A stretch of 64,000 nt of DNA from Sphaerisporangium rufum (GCF_016863395.1 NZ_BOOU01000030.1:62001-126000); one strand, 5' to 3'; shown: positions 30,146-44,093, counted from the first letter of the stretch. Translations and numbers: made by a program. The notes: generated by a model not told the origin, from the sequence alone.

Positions 30146-31627
30146 ATGACGAGCAGCACCGAGGCCACCTCGAGCACCCCGCAGGTAGCGGTCAACGACA
30201 TCGGTTCCGAGGAGGCCTTCCTCGCCGCGATCGACGAGACCATCAAGTACTTCAACGACGGCGACATCGTCGAAGGCACCGTCGTCAAGGTCGATCGAGA
30301 CGAGGTCTTGCTCGACATCGGCTACAAGACCGAGGGGGTCATCCCCTCGCGCGAGCTCTCGATCAAGCACGATGTCGACCCGGCCGAGGTCGTCGAGGTC
30401 GGCGAGCACGTCGAGGCCCTTGTTCTCCAGAAGGAGGACAAGGAGGGCCGGCTGATCCTGTCCAAGAAGCGCGCCCAGTACGAGCGCGCCTGGGGCACGA
30501 TCGAGAAGATCAAGGACGAGGACGGCATCGTCACCGGCACGGTCATCGAGGTCGTCAAGGGTGGTCTCATCCTCGACATCGGCCTCCGCGGCTTCCTGCC
30601 GGCGTCCCTGGTCGAGATGCGCCGGGTCCGCGACCTGCAGCCGTACGTCGGCCGCGAGCTCGAGGCCAAGATCATCGAGCTGGACAAGAACCGCAACAAC
30701 GTGGTCCTGTCCCGCCGCGCCTGGCTGGAGCAGACCCAGTCGGAGGTCCGCCAGACCTTCCTCAACACCCTGCAGAAGGGTCAGGTCCGCAAGGGCGTCG
30801 TCTCCTCGATCGTCAACTTCGGCGCCTTCGTCGACCTGGGCGGCGTCGACGGCCTGGTGCACGTCTCCGAGCTGTCCTGGAAGCACATCGACCACCCCTC
30901 CGAGGTCGTCGAGGTCGGCCAGGAGGTCACCGTCGAGGTGCTCGACGTGGACATGGAGCGCGAGCGGGTCTCCCTGTCGCTCAAGGCGACGCAGGAGGAC
31001 CCCTGGCAGCAGTTCGCCCGCACCCACCAGATCGGGCAGGTCGTGCCGGGACGGGTCACCAAGCTGGTGCCGTTCGGCGCGTTCGTCCGGGTCGAGGAGG
31101 GCATCGAGGGCCTGGTGCACATCTCCGAGCTGGCCGAGCGCCACGTTGAGATCCCCGAGCAGGTCGTGCAGGTCGGCGACGAGATCTTCGTGAAGATCAT
31201 CGACATCGACCTCGACCGGCGGCGCATCTCGCTGTCGCTCAAGCAGGCCAACGAGGGTGCCTCGGGTGCCGACGTCGAGTTCGACCCCACGCTGTACGGC
31301 ATGGCGGCGACCTACGACGACCAGGGCAACTACATCTACCCCGAGGGCTTCGACTCCGAGACCGGCGAGTGGCTCGAGGGCTTCGAGAAGCAGCGCGAGG
31401 AGTGGGAGCGGCAGTACGCCGAGGCCCAGACCCGCTTCGAGGCCCACAAGTCGCAGATCGAGAAGGCTCGCGCCGAGGAGGCGGAGGCCTCCTCCGGGGC
31501 GTCGGGTTACTCGGGCGAGTCGGCCCCGTCGTCGTCCTCGTCCGGTTCGGCTCCGGCGGGCGGCGCCCTGGCCTCCGACGAGGCCCTGGCGGCGCTGCGC
31601 GAGAAGCTGGCCGGCGGGCAGAACTGA
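30146..31627 (+). CDS. rpsA: 30S ribosomal protein S1
   Basis: 493 residues. Four S1 RNA-binding domains (roughly 35-110, 125-190, 208-280, 295-365), e.g. NFGAFVDLGGVDGLVHVSELS and PFGAFVRVEEGIEGLVHISELA, as usual in actinobacteria (six in E. coli). The C-terminus is acidic and coiled-coil-like (EKQREEWERQYAEAQTRFEA), then a Ser/Gly-rich stretch. It helps mRNAs bind to the 30S subunit. No close ribosome site is seen before ATG 30146 despite a long leader. Confidence 0.97.
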   Translation: MTSSTEATSSTPQVAVNDIGSEEAFLAAIDETIKYFNDGDIVEGTVVKVDRDEVLLDIGYKTEGVIPSRELSIKHDVDPAEVVEVGEHVEALVLQKEDKEGRLILSKKRAQYERAWGTIEKIKDEDGIVTGTVIEVVKGGLILDIGLRGFLPASLVEMRRVRDLQPYVGRELEAKIIELDKNRNNVVLSRRAWLEQTQSEVRQTFLNTLQKGQVRKGVVSSIVNFGAFVDLGGVDGLVHVSELSWKHIDHPSEVVEVGQEVTVEVLDVDMERERVSLSLKATQEDPWQQFARTHQIGQVVPGRVTKLVPFGAFVRVEEGIEGLVHISELAERHVEIPEQVVQVGDEIFVKIIDIDLDRRRISLSLKQANEGASGADVEFDPTLYGMAATYDDQGNYIYPEGFDSETGEWLEGFEKQREEWERQYAEAQTRFEAHKSQIEKARAEEAEASSGASGYSGESAPSSSSSGSAPAGGALASDEALAALREKLAGGQN

Positions 31628-31669
31628 CGCCCGGCCGCTGATCGAGCGACACCTGCGGTAGTTAAAGGA

Positions 31670-31693
31670 GGACCCCGCCCCAGGGCGGGGTCC
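31670..31693 (+). terminator. Terminator hairpin after rpsA
   Basis: GGACCCCGCC (31670-31679) pairs with GGCGGGGTCC (31684-31693) around the loop CCAG; flanking AA and TT extend the stem. TTCG follows, so there is only a minimal U run. Confidence 0.8.
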
Positions 31694-31778
31694 TTCGCCG
31701 TTCCGGACCGCCACCGGTTCCCACTCGCCGGGCCCCCGCCCGGCCGCCATGGCGGGCGGCCGGCCTTACAGTGGGCGC

Positions 31779-32237
31779 GTGATGACGATCGAGCGGGCCG
31801 GGCCCGCGGACGCCGGGGAGATCCTCACCCTGCAGCGGGCGGCCTACGTGACCGAGGCGCAGCTCTACGGTGACCCGTTCATCGCTCCCCTGGTGGAGTC
31901 ACCGCAGGGGATGCGCGCGGCCATCGAGGAGGCGACGGTGCTGAAGGCCGTCGAGGACACCCGGATAGTCGGCGCGGTGCGCGGCCGGATCGCCGGCCGG
32001 TCGGCCACCGTCGGCCGCCTGGTGGTGGCCCCGGACCGGCAGGGCAACGGCGTGGGCACCGCGCTGCTCGCGGCGATCGAGCGGGAGCTGGGCCCGGCGG
32101 CGGAGGCGTTCGACCTGTTCACCGGGCACCTTTCCGAGGGCAACCTGCGGCTGTACCGGCGGGCCGGCTACCGGGAGACCCGCCGCGAGCGGGTCCACGA
32201 CCACCTGACCCTGGTGCACCTGCGCAAGCCCGCCTGA
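31779..32237 (+). CDS. GNAT-family N-acetyltransferase
   Basis: 152 residues. Acetyl-CoA-dependent acetyltransferase fold with the pyrophosphate-binding loop VAPDRQGNGVGTALL (motif A) and GNLRLYRRAGYRETRRE (motif B). The substrate is unknown. GTG 31779 (followed at once by ATG 31782) lies 6 bases after TACAGT (31767-31772) with no ribosome site, so the transcript is probably leaderless. The longer frame from 31749 is disfavoured for that reason. Confidence 0.88.
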   Translation: MMTIERAGPADAGEILTLQRAAYVTEAQLYGDPFIAPLVESPQGMRAAIEEATVLKAVEDTRIVGAVRGRIAGRSATVGRLVVAPDRQGNGVGTALLAAIERELGPAAEAFDLFTGHLSEGNLRLYRRAGYRETRRERVHDHLTLVHLRKPA

Positions 32238-32244
32238 GCGCGTC

Positions 32245-33480
32245 TCACTCGGCCGGGAGCCGGCGGGCCCGTTCCAGTAGATGCCGCCGTTCGGCCAGGC
32301 TGGCGGTGCCCCGGGCGGCCAGCCGGTAGGCCTCCCGCGCCGCCGCGGTCCGGCCGGACGCCTCCAGCAGATGGGCGCGCACCGCGTGCAGCCGATGGTG
32401 CCCGGCCATCCGCTCGTCCCGCGCCAGCTCCGCCAGCAGGTCGAGCCCGGCACCCGGCCCCTCGAGCTGGGCCAGCGCCACCGCCCGGTTCAGGGTGATC
32501 ATGGGATTGGGCGCGATCCGCTCGAGAATGCGATACAGCGTGTGGATCTGGTACCAGTCGGTCTCGGTCGTGCTCGGCGCCGCCGCGTGCGTCGCCGCGA
32601 TGGCCGCCTCCAGCTGGTAGGGGCCGAGCGGGGACCCGGCCATCGCCTCGACGGCCAGCGCGGTGCCTTCGGCGATCAGGCCGGCGTCCCACCGGGTGCG
32701 GTCCTGCTCGGCCAGCGGGACAAGCTCGCCGGACGGGCCGGTCCGGGCGCCGCGCCGCGCGTCGGTGATCAGCATCAACCCGAGCAGGCCGGCCACCTCG
32801 CCGTCGCCGGGCAGCCGCCGCCGCACCATCCGGGCCAGCCGGATCGCCTCCCGCGACAGCTCGGCCCGGTGCAGGTCGTCGCCGGACGACGCGGTGTACC
32901 CCTCGTTGAAGATCAGATAAAGCACTTGCAGCACGACGCGCAGCCGCCCGGCCCACTCGTGCGGCCCGGGCGGGGCGAACCGGCCGCCCGCCGCCCGGAC
33001 GCGCTGCTTGGCCCGGCTGATCCGCGCGGCCATGGTGGCCTCCGGAACCAGGAACGCCCGGGCGATCTCGGCGGTGGTCAGCCCGCCGGCCGCGCGCAGC
33101 GTGAGGGCGGTCTGCGACGCCGGCGTCAGCGCCGGATGGCAGCACAGGAACAGCAGCGTCAGCGTGTCGTCGGTGTCCGGCACGTCCTCGTCCGGTTCGG
33201 TGACGGGCTCCGGTTCCCGGCGCGCCACCGTCACCTCGCGCGCCCGGCGCGCGTGGTCGCTGCGCACCTGGTCGATGAGCCGGCGGCCGGCCGCGGTGAC
33301 CAGCCAGCCGCGCGGATTGTCCGGCAGGCCCCGGACCGGCCACTGGGTGACGGCGTCGATCACCGCCTCCTGCACCGCGTCCTCGCACTCCTCGAACCGG
33401 CCGTGGCGGCGGACGAGCACCCCGAGGACCTGCGGCGCGAGCTCGCGCAGCAGGTCCTCGACGCGGAGGTCGACGTTCAC
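32245..33480 (-). CDS. ECF42-type RNA polymerase sigma factor with C-terminal helical extension
   Basis: 411 residues, about twice a normal ECF sigma. The sigma-2 region (about 8-75: FEECEDAVQEAVIDAVTQWP), the sigma-4 region (about 120-165: GLTTAEIARAFLVPEATMAA) and a C-terminal helical TPR-like domain (about 180-411, ending AREAYRLAARGTASLAERRH) match ECF42. In that group the C-terminal domain replaces an anti-sigma factor and the DGPF partner gene is always adjacent. It overlaps the DGPF stop by 4 bases, so the two are translationally coupled. The signal sensed is unknown. Confidence 0.92.
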   Translation of the reverse strand: MNVDLRVEDLLRELAPQVLGVLVRRHGRFEECEDAVQEAVIDAVTQWPVRGLPDNPRGWLVTAAGRRLIDQVRSDHARRAREVTVARREPEPVTEPDEDVPDTDDTLTLLFLCCHPALTPASQTALTLRAAGGLTTAEIARAFLVPEATMAARISRAKQRVRAAGGRFAPPGPHEWAGRLRVVLQVLYLIFNEGYTASSGDDLHRAELSREAIRLARMVRRRLPGDGEVAGLLGLMLITDARRGARTGPSGELVPLAEQDRTRWDAGLIAEGTALAVEAMAGSPLGPYQLEAAIAATHAAAPSTTETDWYQIHTLYRILERIAPNPMITLNRAVALAQLEGPGAGLDLLAELARDERMAGHHRLHAVRAHLLEASGRTAAAREAYRLAARGTASLAERRHLLERARRLPAE

Positions 33481-33848
33481 GTGTCCAGCTGGCCGTGGGA
33501 GAACATGACCTGCCGCACCTCGACGCCCAGTCCGTCGATCCTGGCGTCCGGGATGAGCGCCGCCAGCTGCAGGGCGCGCTCCTTGCTCTCGCAGTCGACC
33601 AGGTAGTAGCCGCCGAGGTACTCCTTGGCCTCCAGGTAGGGGCCGTCGGTGACGACCGGCCGGTCGTCGCGGACCCGGACGACCGCGCTCTGCGAAGGGT
33701 CGGCGAGCGCCTGGGTCATGATCAGCTCGCCGGAGGCGGTGATCTCCTCAAGGAAGGGCCCGTGCCCCTCCATGACCGCGGTGCGCTCCTCTTCGGTGAG
33801 CGAGTCCCACACCGCCGGGTTCACATGCATGATCAGCAGGAACTTCAT
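33477..33848 (-). CDS. DGPF/YCII-domain protein, partner of ECF42 sigma
   Basis: 123 residues. YCII-related alpha/beta fold with the eponymous motif VTDGPYLEAKEYLGGYY (DGPF variant DGPY). Proteins of this group accompany ECF42 sigma factors and are commonly in the regulon; biochemical function is unsettled. A good ribosome site GAAGGAG (complement of 33857-33863) precedes ATG 33848. It is the first gene of the two-gene minus-strand operon and divergent from coaE. Confidence 0.9.
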   Translation of the reverse strand: MKFLLIMHVNPAVWDSLTEEERTAVMEGHGPFLEEITASGELIMTQALADPSQSAVVRVRDDRPVVTDGPYLEAKEYLGGYYLVDCESKERALQLAALIPDARIDGLGVEVRQVMFSHGQLDT

Positions 33849-34083
33849 GTCCGCTCCTTCGTCGTGACCTCCGGGCCCGCCCCGGGCCCTGCACGGGGTG
33901 GTCGGCGCCGGGCACGCGTTCTTGACACCCCGGCCGGAGATTCCTTCGGCGGATCCGGGAACCCTGGCCGGGGGCCGGAGGCCGGTCCGGCCGGTGGCCG
34001 TACGCTACCCGACCGGTGGGCGACGGATCGCCGCGCCGGCCGGCGCCGCCCCCGGCCGGTCCCGCGGGCACTACCCTCGGGGC

Positions 34084-34695
34084 ATGGTGAAGATCGGGCT
34101 GACCGGTGGCATCGGGTCGGGCAAGAGCGAGGTCGCCCGGCGGCTGGCCGGGCACGGCGCGGTGGTGATCGACGCCGACCTGATCGCCCGGGAGGTGGTG
34201 GAGCCGGGCACCCCGGGCCTGGCCGAGGTCGTGGCGACGTTCGGCCAGGAGATGCTGCGCGCCGACGGCACCCTGGACCGGGAGCGGCTGGGCCGCGTCG
34301 TGTTCGCCGATCCCGGCGAGCTGGCGCGGCTGAACGCCATCGTCCACCCGAAGGTCGGGGCGCGGGTGGCGGAGCTGCAGGCGGCGGCGCCCCCCGGAGC
34401 GGTCGTCGTCTATGACGTCCCGCTGCTGGCGGAGAACGGCCTGGCACCGATGTACGACATCGTGGTGGTGGTGGACGCCGCGGAGGACGTCCGGCTGGCC
34501 CGGCTGGTCGAGCGGCGCGGCATGTCCGAGCAGGACGCGCTGGCCCGCATCCGCGCCCAGGCCACCCGGGAGGAGCGGCTGGCGGTCGCCGACGTGGTCA
34601 TCCCGAACGATGGTTCGCCGGCCGAGCTGGACGCCCGGGTCGGCGAGCTGTGGGCGACCCTGCGGGCTCGGGCGGACGCCCAGGGGCCACGCTGA
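34084..34695 (+). CDS. coaE: Dephospho-CoA kinase
   Basis: 203 residues. Phosphorylates dephospho-CoA at the ribose 3'-OH in the last step of CoA synthesis. P-loop [17 protein letters not shown]; family pieces [24 protein letters not shown] and [10 protein letters not shown]. tuberculosis CoaE carries an extra C-terminal domain that is missing here. ATG 34084 is 6 bases after TACCCT (34072-34077) with no ribosome site: leaderless. The longer frame from 33898 is rejected. Confidence 0.95.
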   Translation: MVKIGLTGGIGSGKSEVARRLAGHGAVVIDADLIAREVVEPGTPGLAEVVATFGQEMLRADGTLDRERLGRVVFADPGELARLNAIVHPKVGARVAELQAAAPPGAVVVYDVPLLAENGLAPMYDIVVVVDAAEDVRLARLVERRGMSEQDALARIRAQATREERLAVADVVIPNDGSPAELDARVGELWATLRARADAQGPR

Positions 34696-34868
34696 CCGGT
34701 CCCGGACCTGGCGGGACCCCAGGCGCGTCTGAGCTGGGCTGAGCGTCCTTCCAGGCCTTGGCGGGCCGCCGAAGACGCCGGCGGCCGGTTCATGCCGGCA
34801 TCGCCGGCCACGGGCGGGCGCCGGACGGCGCCGGGGCGGCGCCGGTGATCGGCGCCGGGTCTGCGAGC

Positions 34869-36059
34869 ATGGCCTGCGTGCTGCGACGCCTGCCCATCCT
34901 GGACCGGGTCCGGCTCGGGGTCCTGGTGGCCGGGCTCGCCTGCGTGGCGACCGGCCTGCTGCCGGCCGGCGAGGCGGTCGCGGACGTCGCCCGGATCGGC
35001 CCGCTGCTGCTGTTCCTGACCGCGATCATCGTCCTGGCCGAGCTGACCAAGGAGGCGCAGGTCTTCGACGTGCTCGCCGGACGGCTGGCCATCGTCGGCC
35101 GGGGCCGCTACGCCGCGCTCTTCCTGCTCTGCGTGGCCTTCGCGTCGTTCACCACCGCGTTCCTCAACCTGGACACCACGGCCGTGCTGCTGACCCCGGT
35201 CATGCTGGCGCTGGCCTCCCGGGCGCGCATCGCGCCGCTGCCGCTGGCCATGACCACGGTCTGGCCCGCCAACACCGCGAGCCTGCTGCTGCCGGTGTCC
35301 AACCTCACCAACCTGCTGGCGATGGACCGGGTCGGCCTGTCCACCGTGGACTTCGCGGCCCGCATGTGGGCGCCCCAGGCGGCGGCGCTCGCGGTGACCA
35401 TGGCGCTGTTGTGGGTGTTCTACTGGCGGCGCGGCGCCCGGGGCGAGGATCGCTACGTGCCCCCGCCCGCCGTCCCGGTGGCCGACCGGGTGCTGTTCGG
35501 CGTCGCCGCCGCCGCCTGCGCCGTGTTCATCGGGGCCATCCTGGCCGGGGTGGAGATCGGCGTGGCCGCCGCGGTGGCCGCCGTCCCGGTCGTCGCCGCG
35601 TTCGCCTGGCGTGACCGGGGCAAGCTCGCCTGGAGCCTGATCCCCTGGCAGCTGCTGGCCTTCGTCGTCGGCCTGTTCCTGATCATTCCCACGCTGAGCC
35701 GGTACGGCCTGGACACGGTGATGCGCGCGCTCATCGGCGACGCGGCCGCGGCGGGCGCGGAGTACCGCGCGGCCGCCGCCGGGGCCGGGCTGTCCAACCT
35801 GGTCGGCAACCTGCCCGCCTACTACGCCGGTGAGCGGGTCATCGCCGGGCCCGGCCACGAGCGCCTGCTGTCCCTGCTGATCGGTACCAACGTCGGTGCG
35901 GTGATCACGCCCTGGGCGTCGCTGGCGACCCTGCTGTGGTTCGAGTGGTGCCGCCGCCGCGAGGTGCGGGTGCCGATCGGCAGGTTCCTGCTGAGCGGGG
36001 CCTGCCTGGCGGTCACCGGGCTGGCCGCGGCGGTCGCGGCGCTGCTGCTCACCGCCTGA
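34869..36059 (+). CDS. ArsB/SLC13-like membrane permease
   Basis: 396 residues with about ten membrane helices. The two family repeats are visible as [14 protein letters not shown] in the first half and [15 protein letters not shown] in the second, matching the conserved Asn/Pro hairpins of the ArsB-NhaD/SLC13 ion transporter superfamily. No ars regulator or reductase is nearby, so arsenite export is not claimed; it could move an anion or organic acid. ATG 34869 is chosen because the 37 residues before it (from TTG 34758) are Arg-rich and unlike the family. Confidence 0.8.
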   Translation: MACVLRRLPILDRVRLGVLVAGLACVATGLLPAGEAVADVARIGPLLLFLTAIIVLAELTKEAQVFDVLAGRLAIVGRGRYAALFLLCVAFASFTTAFLNLDTTAVLLTPVMLALASRARIAPLPLAMTTVWPANTASLLLPVSNLTNLLAMDRVGLSTVDFAARMWAPQAAALAVTMALLWVFYWRRGARGEDRYVPPPAVPVADRVLFGVAAAACAVFIGAILAGVEIGVAAAVAAVPVVAAFAWRDRGKLAWSLIPWQLLAFVVGLFLIIPTLSRYGLDTVMRALIGDAAAAGAEYRAAAAGAGLSNLVGNLPAYYAGERVIAGPGHERLLSLLIGTNVGAVITPWASLATLLWFEWCRRREVRVPIGRFLLSGACLAVTGLAAAVAALLLTA

Positions 36060-36151
36060 ACCGGCCGTCCGGCCGTCCGGCCGGTCGGGGGAGGGACGGC
36101 GGCACCGGGCGGCGGCGGAAATGTCGGTGGCCCGGCGTAGGTTATGGAGGT

Positions 36152-38255
<2,104 letters not shown>

Positions 38256-38260
<5 letters not shown>

Positions 38261-38307
38261 CCACCCACCCGTCGCCCCGCGCCCGGGGCGACGGGTGGGT
38301 GGTCAGT
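38256..38307. terminator. 23-bp perfect hairpin containing the stop codons of two convergent genes
   Basis: Bases 38256-38278 pair without mismatch with 38285-38307 around the loop GCGCCC. The arms include the uvrB TGA (38258-38260) and the complement of the TGA of the opposing Uma2 gene (38303-38305). It is a shared terminator for both strands; core arm CCACCCACCCGTCGCCCC. Confidence 0.88.
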
Positions 38308-38962
38308 CGGTCAGCCGCCGCAAATTCAAGTCGATGTCCACCGCAAAGTCGATATTGGTCTTCAAACGGCCTCGGTGGATACCGGTCGGCACGTAGGCCC
38401 CCACCGCAGGATCAAGCTCGTAGGTGTAGACGACCGGCTCGCCGCTCTCCCGCTCCACGCGCCAGAGGAATTTGATGCCGGCATTCGAGTACTTGATCGG
38501 TTTGATTCCGCGATCTCGGTCCTGGGACTCCGCCGACACCACCTCGACCACGAGATGCACCTCTTCGGGGAGGTAGTAGGTGCGATCCAGGTTCGCCAAT
38601 ACCGATCGCCTCACCACGAGCACGTCCGGTTCGGGCCGTTGCCTCAGTCCGAGGCGGATCGACATCTCCCGCGCGATCTTGAATTCACGTGGGGGGCGGA
38701 TGCCCAGCTCGCGGTCGATGAGCAGATTGACCATCACCATGTGGAACTGGGTTTGCGGAGACATCATGATGAGTGACCCGTCGATCAGTTCGACGCGCCG
38801 GGGGGCGTCGGCGGGCAGATGGTCCAGCATGTCGGCGGTCCACCCGCCCGGCGGGCCCGGGTAGAACCACTCGGGGAGCGCTGTGCTCACGGCGTCGTCC
38901 TCACTGCGGGGGGTGGGGTCCTCACTCGCCATGACCATCCTGCCACAATCCGTAGTCGCCAT
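38303..38962 (-). CDS. Uma2/DUF820 family putative restriction-endonuclease-like protein
   Basis: 219 residues. The Uma2 (DUF820) fold is related to PD-(D/E)XK nucleases; here RPEPDVLVVRRSV, then HLVVEVVSAESQDRD and KPIKYSNAGIKFLWRVE give the D...E-x-K-like pattern. Such genes are often multi-copy and mobile in cyanobacteria and actinobacteria; their role is unknown. Codon use is visibly less GC-rich than in neighbours (GAT, ATT, TTG, CGA are frequent), suggesting acquisition. ATG 38962 has GAGTGAG just before it; 38935 and 38929 are alternatives. Confidence 0.82.
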   Translation of the reverse strand: MATTDCGRMVMASEDPTPRSEDDAVSTALPEWFYPGPPGGWTADMLDHLPADAPRRVELIDGSLIMMSPQTQFHMVMVNLLIDRELGIRPPREFKIAREMSIRLGLRQRPEPDVLVVRRSVLANLDRTYYLPEEVHLVVEVVSAESQDRDRGIKPIKYSNAGIKFLWRVERESGEPVVYTYELDPAVGAYVPTGIHRGRLKTNIDFAVDIDLNLRRLTD

Positions 38963-39000
38963 CTCACTCTTCGGCTACGACGATAGTCCGTGACAACCCG

Positions 39001-39615
39001 TCAGGTGGGGGACGGGGCGGGGGGTGCGGTGGCGGCGCGGCGGGCGCGCTTGCGGCGGCGCAGCCGGCGGAAGACCAGGAAGGCCGGCACCGCCAGCACC
39101 ACCAGCGCGATCACCACCAGCACCGGGAAGAAGACCGCGAGCAGGCTCATGCCGAGCGAGCCGGCGTCCTCCACGGTGCTGACCACCGGGGCGCCGACGC
39201 CCGCGGTGGAGACGTTCACCACCGGGCGGGCGGTGGACTTCATCACGTGCACGGCCAGCGCGACGCCGATGCCGAGCAGCCAACTCGCCCACGGGTTGTG
39301 GGCCATCCAGGCCGAGTGGTCGAACCGGTCGGCGGCCTGGGTGGCGGTGAACACCACGCCGCCCGCGGCCGGCCGCACCGCCGTCTGGATCATGTCGTTG
39401 ACGTGATCGACCACCGGCACCTTGTCCAGCACGATCTCGGCCACCAGCAGTACACCGATGATCGCCACGACCCAGCCGCTGGACAGCCAGGCGTAGTCGT
39501 CCGGCAGCTTCACCACATCGGTGAAGTTGGCCAGCAGGCCGACCACCAGCAGCGGGATGTAGGCGTTGAGCCCCGCCGCCGTGGACAGCCCGAGACCGGT
39601 CAGCGCCGCGAGCAT
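39001..39615 (-). CDS. DUF4126 family membrane protein
   Basis: 204 residues with about five membrane helices: GLNAYIPLLVVGLLANF near the N-terminus, VVAIIGVLLVAEIVLDKVP, then WLLGIGVALAVHVMKS and a final strong helix before a basic tail (FRRLRRRKRARR). It matches DUF4126, a family with no established function. GGAGG lies before ATG 39615. It is in the same direction as the Uma2 gene, with a 38-base gap. Confidence 0.8.
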   Translation of the reverse strand: MLAALTGLGLSTAAGLNAYIPLLVVGLLANFTDVVKLPDDYAWLSSGWVVAIIGVLLVAEIVLDKVPVVDHVNDMIQTAVRPAAGGVVFTATQAADRFDHSAWMAHNPWASWLLGIGVALAVHVMKSTARPVVNVSTAGVGAPVVSTVEDAGSLGMSLLAVFFPVLVVIALVVLAVPAFLVFRRLRRRKRARRAATAPPAPSPT

Positions 39616-39685
39616 CGCACCTCCATCGTCACGTACATCTGAAGGGAAGAACGAGAAACGGGTGCCCCGGCGTTCCCGGGACGGC

Positions 39686-40807
39686 TCAGCCGCCGGTGAT
39701 GTCGCTCATCCGTTCGACCGCGCCGGCGAACTCCTCGATCATCTCGTAGACCACCTGCCGGGCCGGCCGTACCTGGTCGAGCTGGCCCACCACCTGGCCG
39801 ACGAAGTAGTTCGCCAGCTCGCGGGCACCCGGCCCGCCCCGCTCGGCCGCGGCGACCACCCGGGCGAGCGCCTCCTCGGCGAGCACCAGCTGCAGCGGCA
39901 TGGGCAGCGGGCCGGGGCTGCCGGGCGCCTCGTCCCACTCCCGGGTCCAGGCCGACACCAGCTGCCGGGCCGGCTTGCCGGTGCGCGAGCGGGAGCGCAC
40001 GGTGTCCCGCGAGGTGGCGGCGAGCAGCTTCTCCTTCACCGCGGGCGGCGTCTCGGCCTCCTCGGTGGTCAGCCAGACCGATCCGCACCACACACCTTCG
40101 GCGCCGAGGGCCAGCGCGGCGGCCATCTGGCGCCCGTTCGCGATACCACCGGCGGCCAGCACCGGGATCGGGGCCACCGCGTCCACCACCTGGGGGACCA
40201 GCACCATCGTGGAGATCTCCCCGGTGTGGCCGCCGGCCTCGGAGCCCTGCGCGACGATGATGTCGGCGCCCGCGACGACCTGGCGGCGGGCGTGCTCCAC
40301 GGTGCCGACCAGCGCGGCCACCGGGACGCCGGCCGCGCGCGCCCGGTCCACCATGATCGGGGGCGGCGTGCCGAGCGCGCTGGCGATCAGCGCGACCGGG
40401 TGCCGCAGCGCGACGTCGATCAACCCGGTGGCGCCCTGCTGGGTGACGCGCCCGCCGAACCCCTCGCCGCCGCGCGCCACCCCGGACGGTTCGGTCTCCG
40501 GCGGAATACCGTACTTGTCGAACAGGTGGGCCACGAAGTCGCGGTGCGCCGCGGGAATGGCGTCGCCCGGGGCGGCCGCCGACGGGTCGATCCGCCCGGG
40601 GACCAGCACGTCGACCCCGTACGGCCGGCCGCGCACCTGCCGGTCGATCCAGTCCAGTTCGCGGTCCAGTTCCTCGGGGGAGTACGCCACGGCGCCGAGC
40701 ACGCCGAGCCCGCCCGCGCCGGTCACCGCCGCGACCACGTCCCGGCAGTGGCTGAACGCCAGCAGCGGGAACTCGATCCCGAACCGCTCGCAGATCTCCG
40801 TTCGCAT
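39686..40807 (-). CDS. Nitronate monooxygenase / NPD-family FMN oxidoreductase
   Basis: 373 residues. FMN-dependent TIM barrel with ALVGTVEHARRQVVAGADII, then QGSEAGGHTGEISTMVLVPQV (phosphate and active-site loops) and AAGGIANGRQMAAALALGAEG. It may oxidise nitronates or act in a lipid or polyketide pathway; the family is broad. ATG 40807 lies 6 bases after TAGCGT (complement of 40814-40819) with no ribosome site: leaderless. Confidence 0.9.
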   Translation of the reverse strand: MRTEICERFGIEFPLLAFSHCRDVVAAVTGAGGLGVLGAVAYSPEELDRELDWIDRQVRGRPYGVDVLVPGRIDPSAAAPGDAIPAAHRDFVAHLFDKYGIPPETEPSGVARGGEGFGGRVTQQGATGLIDVALRHPVALIASALGTPPPIMVDRARAAGVPVAALVGTVEHARRQVVAGADIIVAQGSEAGGHTGEISTMVLVPQVVDAVAPIPVLAAGGIANGRQMAAALALGAEGVWCGSVWLTTEEAETPPAVKEKLLAATSRDTVRSRSRTGKPARQLVSAWTREWDEAPGSPGPLPMPLQLVLAEEALARVVAAAERGGPGARELANYFVGQVVGQLDQVRPARQVVYEMIEEFAGAVERMSDITGG

Positions 40808-40855
40808 GCCGAGACGCTAGCCCGCGCGCGGCCGGCCGGTCCAGCAGGGCCCCGC

Positions 40856-41599
40856 TCAGGCGCGAGGCACCGACTCCGGCCCGGCGAGCAGCGCGCGCAG
40901 CGCGCCGACCTCGGCGGCGGTCTCGGCGGGCGTCTCGGCGGGTGTCTCGGTGGCGGTCTCGGCCGCGGTGGCCGGGCGCCAGCCCTCGCCGGGGGAGTAG
41001 CGGCGGACGATCCTGGCGGGCACGCCTGCGATGACGCAGTGGTCGGGGAACTCGCCCCGCACCACCGCGCCGCCGGCGACGACGGACTGCCTGCCGATAC
41101 GGGTGCCGGGCAGGATGATGGCGCCGGCGCCGAGCCACGAGCCCGGACCGATGGACACCGGGTTGTTGCGGGGCCACTGGCGCCCGATGGGGGTGTCGGG
41201 GTCGTCGTACACGTGGTTCTGGTCGGTGATGTAGACGTACGGTCCGGTGAAGACGTCGTCGCCGATGTCGATGGACTGGTGGCCGACGATGTGGCTTCCC
41301 CGGCCGATCGAGCAGGCCGCGCCGATGCGCACCACCGGGTCCGGGCCGAGGTCCACCCCCGGGCCCATTCCCGCCGAGATGGACACCCGCTCGCCGACCA
41401 GGGTACGCTCGCCGATCTCGATCCACTCCTCGCCGAAGATCGCACCCTGCGGGAACGCCAGGGAGGCGCCGGTACCGAGATGGCGGAAGCGGAGGCCGGC
41501 CGGGGTGGCCGGGGTCACGGCGCCGGCCGCGCGGGCCGCGGCCCAGGCGCGGTGCAGGAGGCGGCCGGTGATCCGGCGCACGAGATGACGGGGCGACAT
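40856..41599 (-). CDS. Hexapeptide-repeat acyltransferase (LbetaH family)
   Basis: 247 residues. Left-handed beta-helix built of hexapeptide repeats (IGAACSIGRGSHIVGHQSIDIGD; IGPGSWLGAGAIILPGTRIG), with the catalytic-loop His in ITDQNHVYDD. It is related to NodL/WbbJ-type O-acetyltransferases of sugars or cell-wall glycans; the acceptor is unknown. The C-terminus has a short TETPAETPAE repeat. ATG 41599 is chosen: TAACTT (complement of 41608-41613) ends 8 bases upstream, while the frame could extend to 41662. Confidence 0.85.
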   Translation of the reverse strand: MSPRHLVRRITGRLLHRAWAAARAAGAVTPATPAGLRFRHLGTGASLAFPQGAIFGEEWIEIGERTLVGERVSISAGMGPGVDLGPDPVVRIGAACSIGRGSHIVGHQSIDIGDDVFTGPYVYITDQNHVYDDPDTPIGRQWPRNNPVSIGPGSWLGAGAIILPGTRIGRQSVVAGGAVVRGEFPDHCVIAGVPARIVRRYSPGEGWRPATAAETATETPAETPAETAAEVGALRALLAGPESVPRA

Positions 41600-41680
41600 A
41601 TCCGGAGAAGTTACCGCTTGGTTAGCATGCAGGGAACGGGCGCCCGGGAGATGTTCGGGCACTTCGCAAGGGTCCTTTGA

Positions 41681-41686
41681 TATTCT
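41681..41686 (+). promoter_or_regulatory. Putative -10 of pyrG (leaderless)
   Basis: TATTCT, 8 bases before GTG 41695. It is the best -10 match among the leaderless-type starts of this window. No clear -35 hexamer is visible. Confidence 0.5.
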
Positions 41687-41688
41687 GA

Positions 41689-44078
<2,390 letters not shown>

Positions 44079-44093
44079 CAGGAGGTTCCGGTC

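Noticed and set aside
33898-34083. N-terminal extension of coaE
   Set aside because: CoaE begins with its P-loop strand; the extension is non-family sequence and the -10 at 34072 lies inside it.
34758-34868. N-terminal extension of the permease from TTG 34758
   Set aside because: Arg-rich stretch without family similarity; ATG 34869 starts just before the first membrane helix.
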